33,822 nt of DNA, from the NCBI GenBank assembly GCA_002923315.1, contig BEHM01000030.1:1-33822 (forward strand), in the 5' to 3' direction. Of this stretch, positions 8,402 through 17,430 are shown piece after piece; position 1 is the first letter of the stretch; each line of letters opens with the position of its first letter. The notes beneath the pieces are model-generated. The model had not been told where the DNA came from. It made no database searches and saw only the letters and a program-made list of their open reading frames with translations. The position numbers and the translations under genes were made by a program. Source of the DNA: a bacterium HR10 (GTDB lineage Bacteria; Acidobacteriota; Blastocatellia; HR10).

Positions 8402-9639
8402 CGCGACAGGAGCTACAGGAGAGCTTCAAGATGGCCATGGCGACGCTGCGGGCGCACACGCTGCGCTCGTCGCTCACGATTTTGGGCGTCGTCATTGGCG
8501 TCACCACCGTCATGGTGATCGCCTCCTTCATCGCGGGCATCCGCATGCAGTTCGAGGAGCTGATTGACAGCTTCGGCACGCGCACGCTCTTCATCTTCCG
8601 CTTCGAGCCGGGGATTCGCCTGGGGCGCGTCAGTCCGGAGGAACGGCAGCGTCCGCCGCTCACCTACGAGGATGCCCTCGCCATCGCTCAGTATTGCCCC
8701 TCGGTCGAGATCGCCGTGCCCATCATCTGGCCGCCGCCGATGAATCGCCCTCCGGTCCGGTATCGCGATCAGGAGCTGTACACGGTCGAGATCAATGGAA
8801 CGTTGCCGCAGCTTGAACGGATCGCGACCATTCACATCGCGCAGGGACGATTCTTCACCGATTGGGAGAACGCGCATCGGCAACCGGTGTGCGTCATCGG
8901 TTCGGCTATCGCCGACAAATTCTTCCCCTATACGAACCCCATCGGGAAGACGATCTACATCGGCGGCAAGGAGTTCACGGTCATCGGCGTCTTGGAGAAA
9001 CGGGAGAACATCTTCGCTGGGAGCGATTCCGGAGAGAACAGCCGCATCTACATCCCCTATGAGACGCTGAAGAAGATGTACCCGCAGCTGGAGGACCACC
9101 TCATCATGGCGCAGGCGGCTCCGGGGCGCATGGATCAGGCCATTGACGAGATCACCGAGTTGCTGCGCCGACGGCGCAATGTCCCTTACGATCAGCCCAA
9201 TAATTTCGGCATCTCCACGCCCGACGTCATCCGCCGACAATTCGATCAGATCACCTTCGCCATCGTCGTCTTGATGTTCGCCATCTCGAGCGTGGGGCTG
9301 TTGGTGGGGGGCATCGGGGTCATGAACATCATGCTCGTGTCAGTGACCGAGCGCACGCGCGAGATCGGAATTCGCAAAGCCATCGGGGCGCGCCGCCGCG
9401 ACATCGCCTGGCAGTTCTTGATCGAGGCCATGGTCCTCACGGGGATCGGCGGCATCTTGGGCGTCCTCGTCGGATGGGGCTTGAGCGAGGTCGTGCGCGC
9501 CTTCCTGCCGACGACGATGCCGCTCTGGGCGCCGGTGGCTGGATTCACCGTCTCTGTGGGCGTCGGTCTCTTCTTCGGCCTCTGGCCCGCGATGAAGGCC
9601 GCGCGGTTGGATCCCGTCGAGGCGCTGCGGTACGAATAG
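8398..9639 (+). CDS. MacB/FtsX-type ABC transporter permease (second of a pair)
   Basis: 413 residues, a paralogue of the preceding permease with the same four-helix plan: LRSSLTILGVVIGVTTVMV at the N-terminus, periplasmic core domain, then SSVGLLVGGIGVMNIMLVS, TERTREIGIRKAIGARRRD and the ending WPAMKAARLDPVEALRYE. It begins inside the previous stop codon (ATGA at 8398-8401), a classic sign of translational coupling and of a heterodimeric pair made in equal amounts. Its periplasmic part differs enough from its neighbour (long Pro-rich PIIWPPPMNRPPVRYRD segment) to suggest distinct partners or substrates. The ATP-binding subunit must be supplied from elsewhere. The 53-bp gap to the next gene contains no clear terminator. 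Confidence 0.9.
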   Translation: MTRQELQESFKMAMATLRAHTLRSSLTILGVVIGVTTVMVIASFIAGIRMQFEELIDSFGTRTLFIFRFEPGIRLGRVSPEERQRPPLTYEDALAIAQYCPSVEIAVPIIWPPPMNRPPVRYRDQELYTVEINGTLPQLERIATIHIAQGRFFTDWENAHRQPVCVIGSAIADKFFPYTNPIGKTIYIGGKEFTVIGVLEKRENIFAGSDSGENSRIYIPYETLKKMYPQLEDHLIMAQAAPGRMDQAIDEITELLRRRRNVPYDQPNNFGISTPDVIRRQFDQITFAIVVLMFAISSVGLLVGGIGVMNIMLVSVTERTREIGIRKAIGARRRDIAWQFLIEAMVLTGIGGILGVLVGWGLSEVVRAFLPTTMPLWAPVAGFTVSVGVGLFFGLWPAMKAARLDPVEALRYE

Positions 9640-9692
9640 GGTCGCAATGTCGCAATCCTCTTTAAAGCGAGTCCTGGTTTCCGACGGCTCGT

Positions 9693-11447
9693 TCAGTTCT
9701 CTCTCCGTTCTGTGATCGTGAAGGTGGCCACCGGCTCGATCGTCCGCTGCGCCACCTGATCGGTGATGCAGACTTTCAATGTGTACGTGCCGGCGGGAAG
9801 CGTCTCCGTCGCGAGCGTGCGCGCGAGCACGATCTGCTGGGTCGTGAAGCGCGTGAGGCCATTCTGGCCATCCTCCTTGAAGCGCATCACTTCGCGCCCG
9901 TCGCGCAGCAGCACGTATTCGACGTCCACGGCCGGCCGCAGCGTCGTCTGATCAATGCCCGGGTTGTAAATCTGGAGGTAGATGCCGACGGGATCGCCGC
10001 GACGGAAAATGGCATTGACGTTGGGACGCACCTTCAGATTCCCGAGGACGAAGGGGCCGGCCGCGACGCGCCCGTGCAGCGGTTCGATCCGCTCGGCCAG
10101 AATGAGCGAGCTGGTCGAGAGCTGCCCCTCGGCATATTTCGGAACCTGAATGCCGTGATGGACGACGCCGGTGCGGCCGCTGTTGACGTCCCGGATGACG
10201 AGATCAATGACATAGTGGCCGGGCGGGAGCGTCACTTGCCGTTGGTAGATGGACTTCTGCTTCACCCCTTGATCGAACACGTCGTCCGTGTACCGCTGCG
10301 TGACGACGTCCTCGAAGATCTGGGGGCGGCGACCCGTCACCGGGCGAATGCGCCCGTGGATGTTGACGGTGGCCTCGTTATACCCCCCGTTGTTCTTGAA
10401 GCTCAGGTCCTGATTCTCCATGAGCACGGTGATGAGCGTGAGGATCGAGCTGTCGGTGATGCGCACGAAATCCACCCGCATTTGGAAGGGGAGGACGTCG
10501 AATTCGACCTCGAGCTTGGCGTCAGCCAGCGTCGCCAGATCGTTGAACTTGACCCGAGGCGGCCGCTGCAGGTTGGCCAGAAGTTGCAAGCGTTCGAACG
10601 GTTGATCCTGCACGCGCTGGTGCATGAGCGGATACCGCTCGCGATTGCCCGGAGAGAAGAAGGGGCGATCGGCCTTGGAGGCGAGTCCCAGTTGCTCGGC
10701 CAGCGTCAATCCGGCGCCAGGGACAAACAGCAACGCGTCCTTCTCATCTGGGCTGCGCGCGATGCGATACTCACCCGTCATCGTGGGGTCCACGAACTCG
10801 ATCTCGATCCCACTGCCCACCCCCTCGATGTAGCGATAGAACCAGACCTCGAACGGATAGGTGCTCGTCGTCCCGCCCCCCTCCCAGATCGGCCGATCGT
10901 AGGTGCCTCCAGCCGGATGGCTCTCAATACTATCGGGCGGGCCGAACATGATGTAGATGCGCCCGCGATCGGTCTTCCATCCGGGGATTCCGGAGGAGAA
11001 GTGCTCGTTGGCGTAGGCGATCCGCCGATAATGCTCCTCGCGATACTCGTTCTCCTCCGTATCGGGATTCGGATCACGTCGCAGCCAGAATTGCTCGATG
11101 AATTGCTCGCGCTCCTCATCGGTCTCCAGTTTCAAGAAGGCCGCGCGCTCCTCCTCAGTGATGATCCAGCGCACGTCCTCTTCGAGCCATTTCTTATAGA
11201 CCTCGCTCAGCTCCGTCTTGCGCTTCTTCTGCCGCTCCTTGTCGTCCTTCTTCTTCTCTTGTCGCGGCTTGGTCTCCGGGGCGGAGTAGCTCAGCAGTCC
11301 GCCCATCGGTGCGAGCATGAGCGCGAGCGCGACAAGGCCCAGACTCACAGGCCCGCGCGCGGTCCGAAGGAGGCGAGCGATCGCCCGCCTCGCGCGCCAT
11401 GATGGAAGGGGAAGGCTGGGTCGCGTGATTCCTATTCTATCCTTCAT
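9693..11447 (-). CDS. GWxTD domain-containing secreted protein
   Basis: 584 residues. The name-giving motif is [20 protein letters not shown]; before it is the typical segment [23 protein letters not shown], and after it [20 protein letters not shown]. An N-terminal basic region and one hydrophobic stretch ([19 protein letters not shown]) suggest a signal peptide or anchor, followed by a highly charged [13 protein letters not shown] linker. The C-terminal half is a set of beta-strands ([26 protein letters not shown]) resembling Ig-like or transthyretin-like domains. GWxTD proteins are abundant in Acidobacteriota and their function is not known to me. The ATG at 11447 has AGGAGG seven bases upstream and follows a good promoter; the longer reading to 11549 runs into tatC. 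Confidence 0.85.
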   Translation of the reverse strand: MKDRIGITRPSLPLPSWRARRAIARLLRTARGPVSLGLVALALMLAPMGGLLSYSAPETKPRQEKKKDDKERQKKRKTELSEVYKKWLEEDVRWIITEEERAAFLKLETDEEREQFIEQFWLRRDPNPDTEENEYREEHYRRIAYANEHFSSGIPGWKTDRGRIYIMFGPPDSIESHPAGGTYDRPIWEGGGTTSTYPFEVWFYRYIEGVGSGIEIEFVDPTMTGEYRIARSPDEKDALLFVPGAGLTLAEQLGLASKADRPFFSPGNRERYPLMHQRVQDQPFERLQLLANLQRPPRVKFNDLATLADAKLEVEFDVLPFQMRVDFVRITDSSILTLITVLMENQDLSFKNNGGYNEATVNIHGRIRPVTGRRPQIFEDVVTQRYTDDVFDQGVKQKSIYQRQVTLPPGHYVIDLVIRDVNSGRTGVVHHGIQVPKYAEGQLSTSSLILAERIEPLHGRVAAGPFVLGNLKVRPNVNAIFRRGDPVGIYLQIYNPGIDQTTLRPAVDVEYVLLRDGREVMRFKEDGQNGLTRFTTQQIVLARTLATETLPAGTYTLKVCITDQVAQRTIEPVATFTITERREN

Positions 11448-11484
11448 CGCTCGCCCTCCTGGCCGTGTGATCGTTCGCCGGTTA

Positions 11485-11513
11485 AGTATAATGAAGCCGC
11501 CGAAGGCGTTCAA
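11485..11513 (-). promoter_or_regulatory. Candidate sigma-70 promoter for the GWxTD gene
   Basis: On the minus strand, TTGAAC (11513-11508), a 17-base spacer and TATACT (11490-11485). It straddles the tatC stop codon and sits in the only AT-rich patch of the region. Transcription from about 11478 would give a 31-base leader containing AGGAGG. Confidence 0.55.
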
Positions 11514-12550
11514 GACGCCTTGCGCGCAGCGGGTCGCCCGACGATCCACGCGATGCCGATCGAGAGGAAGTAGAGCGCGATCATCGGCAGGGCGAAGACC
11601 AACAGATTCGGGATATCGCCCGTGGGCGAGATGACGGCGGCCAGCACGAAGATCCCCAGGATCGCATAGCGCCAGGGACGCCAGAGCATCTGCGGGGTGA
11701 CCACGCCGATGCGCGCCAGAAAGAGCGTGATCGTCGGGATTTGAAAGACGGCGCCCAGCCCGAGCATGATGACGAGGATGAGATCGAAATAGTCGCTCGC
11801 CCGCAACAGCGGGCGGAAGTCACTCCCCAATTGCAACAGCCAGTCGGCGGCGCGGGGGAAGGCGATATAGTAGCCGAAGGCCGCGCCGAGCACGAAGAAG
11901 GCCGAGCCCATGATGAGGAAGGGCAGCACGTATCGCCGCTCGTGCCGATAGAGCCCCGGCGAGACGAAGGCCCAGAGCTGATAGAGCAAAAAGGGCATGG
12001 CCAGGAAGACCGCCGCATAGAAGGCGACGCGGATGTAGAGGCTGAAGGCCTCCTGCACCGTCGTGACGATCAACTTCTCGCCGGTGGGATTGAGCGAGGC
12101 GCGGCGCGGATCGGGCAAGCGCGTGCCGGCGGAGATCAATCCCTGGTCGGTCATCCACGGCTCGGCCAGGACGATCACGAGCTCTTCGCCGCGCTGCTCG
12201 ACGCGCGCGGGGACGGGGGTGCCAGCCGGGATGACGCGCCATCCGACGCGCACCTCTTCCGGGAGCGAATACTGGAAGCGATCACCCGGACGCAGCGCGT
12301 AGGGTTGGGGGTGGAGCGCCGTGCGAACACCCGCTGCTTCCGCTCGCGCCAGCGCCTGACGAACCGGCGTCTCCAGGAACTGGAAGATCGGCTCGCGGAA
12401 GAACCAGCAACCCACCAGCAGAATGAGGATCGCCAGCACGCACCGCAGCAGTCGCTGCCGCAGCTCTTCCAGATGCTCCAGCAGCGACATCTCCGTCCCG
12501 GCCAACTCGTCCTCAACTCGTGATTCCAGGTCCTCCGTCTTCAGACTCAC
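11510..12550 (-). CDS. tatC: Sec-independent protein translocase TatC with enlarged periplasmic loop
   Basis: TatC is the multi-span receptor of the twin-arginine pathway, which exports folded proteins. Conserved features are present: [11 protein letters not shown] before helix 1, [17 protein letters not shown] between helices 2 and 3 (the Glu in HERR is a known functional residue), and FPRAADWLL further on. The protein is 346 residues against about 240-260 usually. The surplus is mainly residues about 70-157, in the first periplasmic loop, where other TatC proteins have only a short link; the stretch is beta-rich ([32 protein letters not shown]). The GTG at 12550 overlaps tatA by 38 bp and has no clear SD; an ATG at 12490 ([11 protein letters not shown]) is equally plausible and would remove an acidic 20-residue leader. 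Confidence 0.93.
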   Translation of the reverse strand: MSLKTEDLESRVEDELAGTEMSLLEHLEELRQRLLRCVLAILILLVGCWFFREPIFQFLETPVRQALARAEAAGVRTALHPQPYALRPGDRFQYSLPEEVRVGWRVIPAGTPVPARVEQRGEELVIVLAEPWMTDQGLISAGTRLPDPRRASLNPTGEKLIVTTVQEAFSLYIRVAFYAAVFLAMPFLLYQLWAFVSPGLYRHERRYVLPFLIMGSAFFVLGAAFGYYIAFPRAADWLLQLGSDFRPLLRASDYFDLILVIMLGLGAVFQIPTITLFLARIGVVTPQMLWRPWRYAILGIFVLAAVISPTGDIPNLLVFALPMIALYFLSIGIAWIVGRPAARKAS

Positions 12551-12800
12551 GGTTGTCTTTCAACTCTCGATTCAATTCGGACGGGGAAGATGGGGGCGTC
12601 CACGGTGAGGCGTTCAGCCGCTTCTCCTCCATGAGGATCTCCTCTTCCCAGGAGCGCTTGAACTCTTCCGAAGCGCGGCGGAATTGGGCGAGGCTCTGGC
12701 CGATGGAGCGCCCCAGCTCAGGCAGCTTGCGCGGCCCGAACAGGATCAGGGCGATCACCAGAATGACGAGCACCTCGGTCATGGACAGGCCGCCGAACAT
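12513..12800 (-). CDS. tatA: Twin-arginine translocase pore subunit TatA
   Basis: 95 residues: a single membrane helix (TEVLVILVIALILF), the invariant hinge FGPRKLPELGRSIG, an amphipathic helix (QSLAQFRRASEEFKRSW) and an acidic, disordered tail. TatA oligomerises to let folded substrates pass after TatC recognises them. The ATG at 12800 is preferred: MFGGLSMTEVLVI is the usual TatA opening, GGAGGG lies 11 bases upstream, and the GTG at 12824 would sit at the predicted transcription start. It overlaps tatC and follows the LysR gene. Only one TatA-type subunit is visible, so the pathway here may be the minimal TatA-TatC type, or tatB may lie elsewhere. Confidence 0.93.
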   Translation of the reverse strand: MFGGLSMTEVLVILVIALILFGPRKLPELGRSIGQSLAQFRRASEEFKRSWEEEILMEEKRLNASPWTPPSSPSELNRELKDNRESEDGGPGITS

Positions 12801-12826
12801 CGTCGCCGCTCCCTCCGGTGTCACGC

Positions 12827-13765
12827 TTATACTATGGGCCGAGGGGAGTCACTCGTCAAGCGCGCCCTCCGGCCTCGGGCATTCGGGGCCATGGCCTTGA
12901 TGACCTCCAGGAACTTCTGCGCGGCGTGCGAATGGACCTTGTCGCGGAGATAGATCACGCGCAGCACGCGCCGATGTCGGAACCCCTGAATGGGGACCGT
13001 CGCGAGCTTCCCCTGCGCCAGCTCCTCCTCGATGCACATCCGCGGGACGAAGGCCAATCCGAGCCCCATCTTCACGAACTCCTTGATCGTCTCGATGCTC
13101 GTCAGCTCAATGGCGATGTTCAGTGGGACGCGCGCGCGACGGAAGGCCTGAATCACCCGCTCGCGCGCCGGCGAGCGCACGTTGTGCGCGATGAAGGGTT
13201 CACCGCCCAAATCCTTCAGCGTGATCTGCCGCCGCGCCGCCAGCGGATGTCCGGGAGGCAGAATCAAGACCAACTCATCCTCCAGGATCGGGAATGAGGC
13301 CAACTCGCTGTCGTTCGGATCGAAGGAGACGATCCCGAAATCGAGATTGCGCTCCTTGATCTCGCGCGGCAAGCGCTCGGAGAAGGACCGATAGACCTCG
13401 ATCTTGATCGTCGGATGCTGCTCGCGAAAGGCGAGGATGATGCGCGGCAGCAGATAGAGGCTCGTGCTCTCATTGGCCCCGATGGTGACGCGCCCGGTGT
13501 GCAACTGCCGCAGCTCCTCGATCGTCCCCAGGGCCTCGCGGCGGAGGTTGAGGATCTTCTGCGCATACTCGAACAGAATCTGGCCGACCTCCGTCAGCGT
13601 GACCTCCTTCTGGGACCGATCGAAGACCAGGGCGCCGATCTCCTCCTCCAACTTCCGGATGGCGATGCTCAGCGCAGGCTGCGTGCGCGCCAATTGCTCG
13701 GCCGCGCGCGAGAAGCTGCGCGCCCGCGCGATGGCCACCAGCGCTTCCAATTGCGCGAATTCCAT
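12827..13765 (-). CDS. LysR-family transcriptional regulator, divergent from leuA
   Basis: 312 residues, standard LysR length. An N-terminal winged helix-turn-helix is clear (FAQLEALVAIARARSFSRAA, QPALSIAIRKLEEEIG, LFDR-type VFDRSQKEVTLTEVG), followed by the linker helix and a two-lobed periplasmic-binding-protein-like effector domain (RVTIGANESTSLYLLPRIIL, GLGLAFVPRMCIEEEL). The ATG at 13765 has GGAGG about ten bases upstream; extending to 13810 would cover the predicted promoter. LysR proteins commonly control the divergent neighbour and repress themselves; the palindrome at 13810-13821 is placed for both. The effector is unknown; a leucine-pathway intermediate such as 2-isopropylmalate is a natural guess from context only. 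Confidence 0.92.
   Translation of the reverse strand: MEFAQLEALVAIARARSFSRAAEQLARTQPALSIAIRKLEEEIGALVFDRSQKEVTLTEVGQILFEYAQKILNLRREALGTIEELRQLHTGRVTIGANESTSLYLLPRIILAFREQHPTIKIEVYRSFSERLPREIKERNLDFGIVSFDPNDSELASFPILEDELVLILPPGHPLAARRQITLKDLGGEPFIAHNVRSPARERVIQAFRRARVPLNIAIELTSIETIKEFVKMGLGLAFVPRMCIEEELAQGKLATVPIQGFRHRRVLRVIYLRDKVHSHAAQKFLEVIKAMAPNARGRRARLTSDSPRPIV
12831..12859 (-). promoter_or_regulatory. Candidate sigma-70 promoter for tatAC
   Basis: On the minus strand, TTGACG (12859-12854), 17 bases, then CATAGT (12836-12831). The -35 box lies in the last codons of the LysR gene. The predicted start near 12824 gives a 24-base leader to the tatA ATG. Confidence 0.45.
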
Positions 13766-13800
13766 CGTCCGACCCCTCCAGATGGGCGTGACCGTCCTCC

Positions 13801-13829
13801 AGTGTAGCATAACGGCCGTTAATTGTCAG
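13801..13829 (-). promoter_or_regulatory. Candidate promoter for the LysR gene
   Basis: On the minus strand, CTGACA (13829-13824), a 17-base spacer and TACACT (13806-13801). The palindrome at 13810-13821 lies within the spacer, so the regulator bound there would block its own promoter. Confidence 0.5.
13810..13821. promoter_or_regulatory. Palindromic LysR-type operator (T-N11-A)
   Basis: TAACGGCCGTTA is a perfect 12-bp palindrome and, with the next A, fits the LysR-box pattern T-N11-A. Its centre is about 64-65 bp upstream of the predicted leuA transcription start (near 13880), the classic LysR recognition-site position. Confidence 0.6.
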
Positions 13830-13844
13830 CGAAAAAGAATAAAT

Positions 13845-13873
13845 TTTACAAACCGCCCGGAAGCGGCTACACT
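13845..13873 (+). promoter_or_regulatory. Candidate sigma-70 promoter for leuA
   Basis: TTTACA (13845-13850), 17 bases, TACACT (13868-13873). The predicted start near 13880 leaves 36 bases to the leuA ATG, including AGGAGGGAGGG. No leucine-rich leader peptide is seen in this short leader. Confidence 0.5.
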
Positions 13874-13915
13874 ACACCCTCGCGTCAGTCCTCGAGAGCA
13901 AGGAGGGAGGGCGAG

Positions 13916-15490
13916 ATGAGCGAACGCATCATCATCTTCGATACGACGTTGCGCGATGGGGAGCAATCGCCCGGCTGCAGCATGAACGTCGAGGAGAAGC
14001 TGCGCATGGCGCATCAACTGGACGCGCTCGGTGTGGATGTCATCGAGGCGGGATTCCCCATCTCCTCGGACGAGGATTTCGAGGCCGTCAAACGGATCGC
14101 GCAGGAGATCCGCCGCCCCGTCATCGCGGCGCTCGCGCGCGCGGTTCGGGAGGACATCGAGCGCGCGTGGGAGGCGCTCTGTTATGCCGAGCGGCCGCGC
14201 ATTCATACGTTCATCGCCACCTCGGACATCCATCTGCAGTACAAACTCCGGAAGACGCGCGAGCAGGTCCTGGAGGAAGCCTGTCGCGCCGTACGTCTGG
14301 CCAAGAGTCTGTGCGATGATGTCGAGTTCTCGGCAGAGGATGCCACGCGCACCGATTTGGACTACCTCTGTCAGGTCGTCGAGGCCGTCATCGCCGAGGG
14401 CGCCACAACGATCAATATCCCGGACACGGTCGGCTACACGATCCCGAGCGAATTCACGACGATCATCCGCACGCTCCGCGAGCGCGTGCCCAACATTGAT
14501 CGCGTCACCTTGAGCGTTCACTGCCACAATGACCTGGGGCTGGCCGTGGCGAATTCCCTGGCGGCCATCCAGGCGGGAGCCCGTCAGGTCGAATGCACGG
14601 TCAACGGGATCGGGGAGCGCGCCGGAAACGCGGCGCTGGAGGAGATCGTCATGGCGCTCAAGGTTCGGCACGATCTGCTCCCGTACACGACGGGCATTCA
14701 CACGGAGCAGATCTACAAGACGAGCCAGCTCTTGAGCAACATCACGGGCGTCCTCGTGCAGCCGAACAAGGCGATCGTGGGGCGGAACGCCTTCGCTCAT
14801 GAATCGGGCATCCATCAGGATGGGGTGCTCAAGCACAAGCTCACGTATGAGATCATGACGCCGGAGTCGGTCGGGATCAAACAGAGCACGCTCGTTCTGG
14901 GGAAACACTCGGGACGTCACGCCTTGCAGAAGAAGTTCGAGGATATGGGCTATCGCCTGAGCCGCGCGGAGCTGGATAAGGCCTACAAGCTCTTCATAAA
15001 ACTCGCCGAGCGGAAGAAGGAGGTGTATGAGGAGGACCTGCTCGCCATCTTGCAGGATGGGCTTCGGGATATTCCCGAGACGTACACGCTGCGGCTCGTT
15101 CAATCCCTAGCGGGGAATCCGAAGGCGGCGACGGCGACCGTCGTCCTGGAGCGTGGCGGGCAGACCTTCATCCAATCGGCGACGGGCGATGGGCCGGTGG
15201 CGGCCGCCTACGCCGCCATTGATCAGATCACGGGGATGAAGGGGCAATTGGTGGATTACTCGATCCGCTCCATCGGGCGGGGGGCCGAAGCGCTCGGCGA
15301 GGTCTTCGTCCACGTGGATTTCGAGGGCAAGGTCTTCACCGGTCGGGCGGCGAGCACCGACATTGTGGATGCGAGCGCGCGCGCGTATCTGCATGCCGTC
15401 AATAAAGCGCTCCATGCGCGCGAGCGGCTCGCGCATCTTCACGCCGAGGAACGCCAACAGTCTTCGGAGGAGATCTCCACGTCGGCCTGA
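13916..15490 (+). CDS. leuA: 2-isopropylmalate synthase
   Basis: 524 residues, full length for LeuA. It condenses acetyl-CoA with 2-oxoisovalerate, the first committed step of leucine synthesis. The HMGL-like barrel shows [13 protein letters not shown] at the N-terminus, the metal-binding [23 protein letters not shown] and the LeuA-type [15 protein letters not shown]. The C-terminal 120 or so residues ([18 protein letters not shown] through [17 protein letters not shown]) form the leucine-binding regulatory domain, so feedback inhibition by leucine is expected. Citramalate or homocitrate synthases share the barrel, but the leuB neighbour supports LeuA. The ATG at 13916 has a strong SD; a longer reading to 13823 would cover the promoter. 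Divergent from the LysR gene; 72 bp before leuB. Confidence 0.95.
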   Translation: MSERIIIFDTTLRDGEQSPGCSMNVEEKLRMAHQLDALGVDVIEAGFPISSDEDFEAVKRIAQEIRRPVIAALARAVREDIERAWEALCYAERPRIHTFIATSDIHLQYKLRKTREQVLEEACRAVRLAKSLCDDVEFSAEDATRTDLDYLCQVVEAVIAEGATTINIPDTVGYTIPSEFTTIIRTLRERVPNIDRVTLSVHCHNDLGLAVANSLAAIQAGARQVECTVNGIGERAGNAALEEIVMALKVRHDLLPYTTGIHTEQIYKTSQLLSNITGVLVQPNKAIVGRNAFAHESGIHQDGVLKHKLTYEIMTPESVGIKQSTLVLGKHSGRHALQKKFEDMGYRLSRAELDKAYKLFIKLAERKKEVYEEDLLAILQDGLRDIPETYTLRLVQSLAGNPKAATATVVLERGGQTFIQSATGDGPVAAAYAAIDQITGMKGQLVDYSIRSIGRGAEALGEVFVHVDFEGKVFTGRAASTDIVDASARAYLHAVNKALHARERLAHLHAEERQQSSEEISTSA

Positions 15491-15495
15491 ACGCG

Positions 15496-15552
15496 CGGGG
15501 GGATCGTCCCCCCGTCGCTTCGAGGGGGCGATCGCCTCTCTGCTGGAAGAGG
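15496..15552 (+). promoter_or_regulatory. Mutually exclusive hairpins between leuA and leuB
   Basis: Hairpin 1 pairs CGGGGGGA (15496-15503) with TCCCCCCG (15507-15514). Hairpin 2 pairs 15502-15511 with 15524-15533 (ten pairs, one G-U), so the two cannot coexist. A third small stem, CCTCT (15535-15539) with AGAGG (15548-15552), covers part of the leuB SD. The run 15508-15513 could also pair with the SD G-run at 15551-15556. The layout is attenuator-like but no leader peptide is seen. Confidence 0.4.
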
Positions 15553-15562
15553 GGGGAACCGA

Positions 15563-16684
15563 ATGAGTGGGAGCGTGGGAGCATCGCGAGGGCGCTCGTT
15601 TCGCATCGCCGTGCTGCCTGGAGATGGCATCGGTCCGGAGGTGGTCGCGCAGGCCATCAAGGTCCTGCGCGCGATCGAGGAGCTGTTCGGACATCGGTTC
15701 GAGTTGGCGTATTTCCCCATCGGCGGAGTCGCCCTTCGGGAGACGGGCGTGCCCTTCCCCGACCAGACGCGGGAGGGGTGTCTTCAGAGCGATGCCGTGC
15801 TCCTTGGCGCCGTCGGCGCTCCGGAATTCGATGCCAATCCGCCGCCGCTCAAGCCCGAGGCGGGGCTGCTGGAATTGCGGCGGAGTCTGGGTGTCTTCGC
15901 CAATCTCCGTCCCGCCGTCTTGCATGATCCCCTCATCGCCGCCTCACCGCTCCGCCCCGACGTCGTTCGCGGTACTGATCTGCTCATCGTGCGCGAGCTG
16001 ACCGGAGGCCTCTACTTCGGCACTCCGCGCGGCATCGAGCGAGATGCCGAGGGGAATGAGGTCGCCGTCAACACGCTCCGCTACAGCCGCGCGGAGATCG
16101 AGCGGGTCGCGCGCGTCGCCTTTGACGCCGCCCGACGCCGACGGCGCAAGGTCACGTCCGTGGATAAGGCCAACGTGTTGGAGACGTCGCAGCTCTGGCG
16201 CCGCGTCGTCACGGAGGTGGCGGCCGAATTCCCCGATGTCGAGCTGGAGCATGTCTACGTGGATGCGTGCGCGATGTACCTCATCGCCCATCCGCGCCGC
16301 TTCGATGTCATCGTGACCGAGAACATGTTCGGCGACATCTTGAGCGACGAGGCGGCCATGCTCACCGGATCCATCGGCATGCTCCCTTCGGCCTCGATCG
16401 GCGGTCGCATCGGGCTCTACGAACCGGTGCATGGCTCGGCGCCGGATATCGCGGGCAAGGGGGTGGCCAATCCACTGGCTACGATCGCCTCCGTGGCGAT
16501 GATGCTCCGCCATTCGTTCGATCTGACACAGGAGGCGGCGGCCATCGAGCAGGCGATCGCGCGCGTCCTGGAGCAGGGCTATCGCACAGCGGACATTTAT
16601 CGGGGCGACGGACAACTGGTGGGCACCGAGGCGATGGGGGATCAGGTCGTCGCTCAACTGCGGGAGATCGTCGCGATGGGCTGA
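15563..16684 (+). CDS. leuB: 3-isopropylmalate dehydrogenase
   Basis: 373 residues. LeuB oxidatively decarboxylates 3-isopropylmalate with NAD+ in leucine synthesis. Family signatures are all present: [11 protein letters not shown] near the N-terminus, [20 protein letters not shown], the substrate-loop [26 protein letters not shown], and the metal-binding [27 protein letters not shown] followed by [14 protein letters not shown] and NPLA. The ATG at 15563 has an AGAGGGGGG SD six bases upstream. Probably co-transcribed with leuA, though the structured gap may tune its expression. Its last 31 bases overlap the 3' end of the convergent unknown gene. leuC and leuD are not in the window. Confidence 0.95.
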   Translation: MSGSVGASRGRSFRIAVLPGDGIGPEVVAQAIKVLRAIEELFGHRFELAYFPIGGVALRETGVPFPDQTREGCLQSDAVLLGAVGAPEFDANPPPLKPEAGLLELRRSLGVFANLRPAVLHDPLIAASPLRPDVVRGTDLLIVRELTGGLYFGTPRGIERDAEGNEVAVNTLRYSRAEIERVARVAFDAARRRRRKVTSVDKANVLETSQLWRRVVTEVAAEFPDVELEHVYVDACAMYLIAHPRRFDVIVTENMFGDILSDEAAMLTGSIGMLPSASIGGRIGLYEPVHGSAPDIAGKGVANPLATIASVAMMLRHSFDLTQEAAAIEQAIARVLEQGYRTADIYRGDGQLVGTEAMGDQVVAQLREIVAMG

Positions 16685-17430
16685 CGGCGTCGCGCTGAGG
16701 TCTCCCAACAGGCGCTCAGAATAGGAGTGACCTCGGCGAAGATCGCCAAAATGGCTTCCAGGACCTCGCGCCCCTCCATCGCGCGAATCTCCGCTTCGCT
16801 CAATGCGTAGAAGAGCTGGAAGCCGCACCACTGGTCAGAGGGCGCGCGCGCGATCACCCGACGGAGCGCCGACAGGCCGGTGAAATTCGCGGCCGTGAAC
16901 TCTCGTCCCCCCTCCCAGCTTCCGATGAAGAGGCGAAATCCGTCCTGCTTCACCAGTTGAGCCAACGCTCGCTCCATCTCCCGGCTGTGCACAAGGAGCG
17001 CGACCAAGCGGTGCCAGTCCCAATTCGCCCGGAGCCGACACTCCGGGAACTCCGACGGCGGGTTCACATACCCGCGCTCCACCTGCATCCCCGCGTGAAC
17101 GGCGCGCTCCTCTCGATCCAGGGAGACGAAGTACTTCGCGCATCCGAAGCTCGCCTTTGTGCGGCGATCGGCGTGCGGGAAGAATCCGATCCACTGCCAA
17201 TAGAGACCGCGTCCCCATCGCACGGTGACGAAGGGCTCGCCGAAGGCCGATTCCAGCGCGAATTTCAGAAGGCGCGTCAGGCGGTGCTCGGGCTCGAGCC
17301 GACCGATGCGAATCCCGCGCTCGAAGTCGAGGTAGTCGCTGCGGAAAGCCGCCATCGGAGGGATGGGGAAGTGAGGGCGAGGGGCGTCCCAGTCGAGGGC
17401 GGGCGTTGGTGAGCGCTTCGTCCGCCTCAT
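16654..17430 (-). CDS. Conserved-looking protein of unknown function
   Basis: I do not recognise this 258-residue protein. It appears soluble, with no signal peptide or membrane helix, and is unusually rich in Trp and Phe (for example [40 protein letters not shown]). The pattern [23 protein letters not shown] suggests a mixed alpha/beta domain. It is probably a real gene: its ATG overlaps the stop of the upstream phosphodiesterase gene as ATGA (17430-17427), with a GGAG eleven bases before, implying translational coupling. Its 3' end overlaps leuB by 31 bp on the other strand. Its role may be linked to the phosphodiesterase, or it may simply share the alaS transcript. Confidence 0.68.
   Translation of the reverse strand: MRRTKRSPTPALDWDAPRPHFPIPPMAAFRSDYLDFERGIRIGRLEPEHRLTRLLKFALESAFGEPFVTVRWGRGLYWQWIGFFPHADRRTKASFGCAKYFVSLDREERAVHAGMQVERGYVNPPSEFPECRLRANWDWHRLVALLVHSREMERALAQLVKQDGFRLFIGSWEGGREFTAANFTGLSALRRVIARAPSDQWCGFQLFYALSEAEIRAMEGREVLEAILAIFAEVTPILSACWETSARRRQPIATISRS

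Noticed and set aside
10074-11402. A plus-strand open frame of 442 residues
   Set aside because: Antisense to the GWxTD gene, which has the family motif, signal region, SD and promoter.
13823-13915. N-terminal extension of LeuA by 31 residues
   Set aside because: It would place the start upstream of the predicted promoter -10 box; the family opening and a strong SD fix the start at 13916.
13826-15103. A minus-strand open frame of 425 residues
   Set aside because: Antisense to leuA and without a start signal.
15491-15562. Intrinsic terminator between leuA and leuB
   Set aside because: The stems are strong but no T-tract follows and leuB is clearly the next pathway gene; an internal regulatory role fits better.
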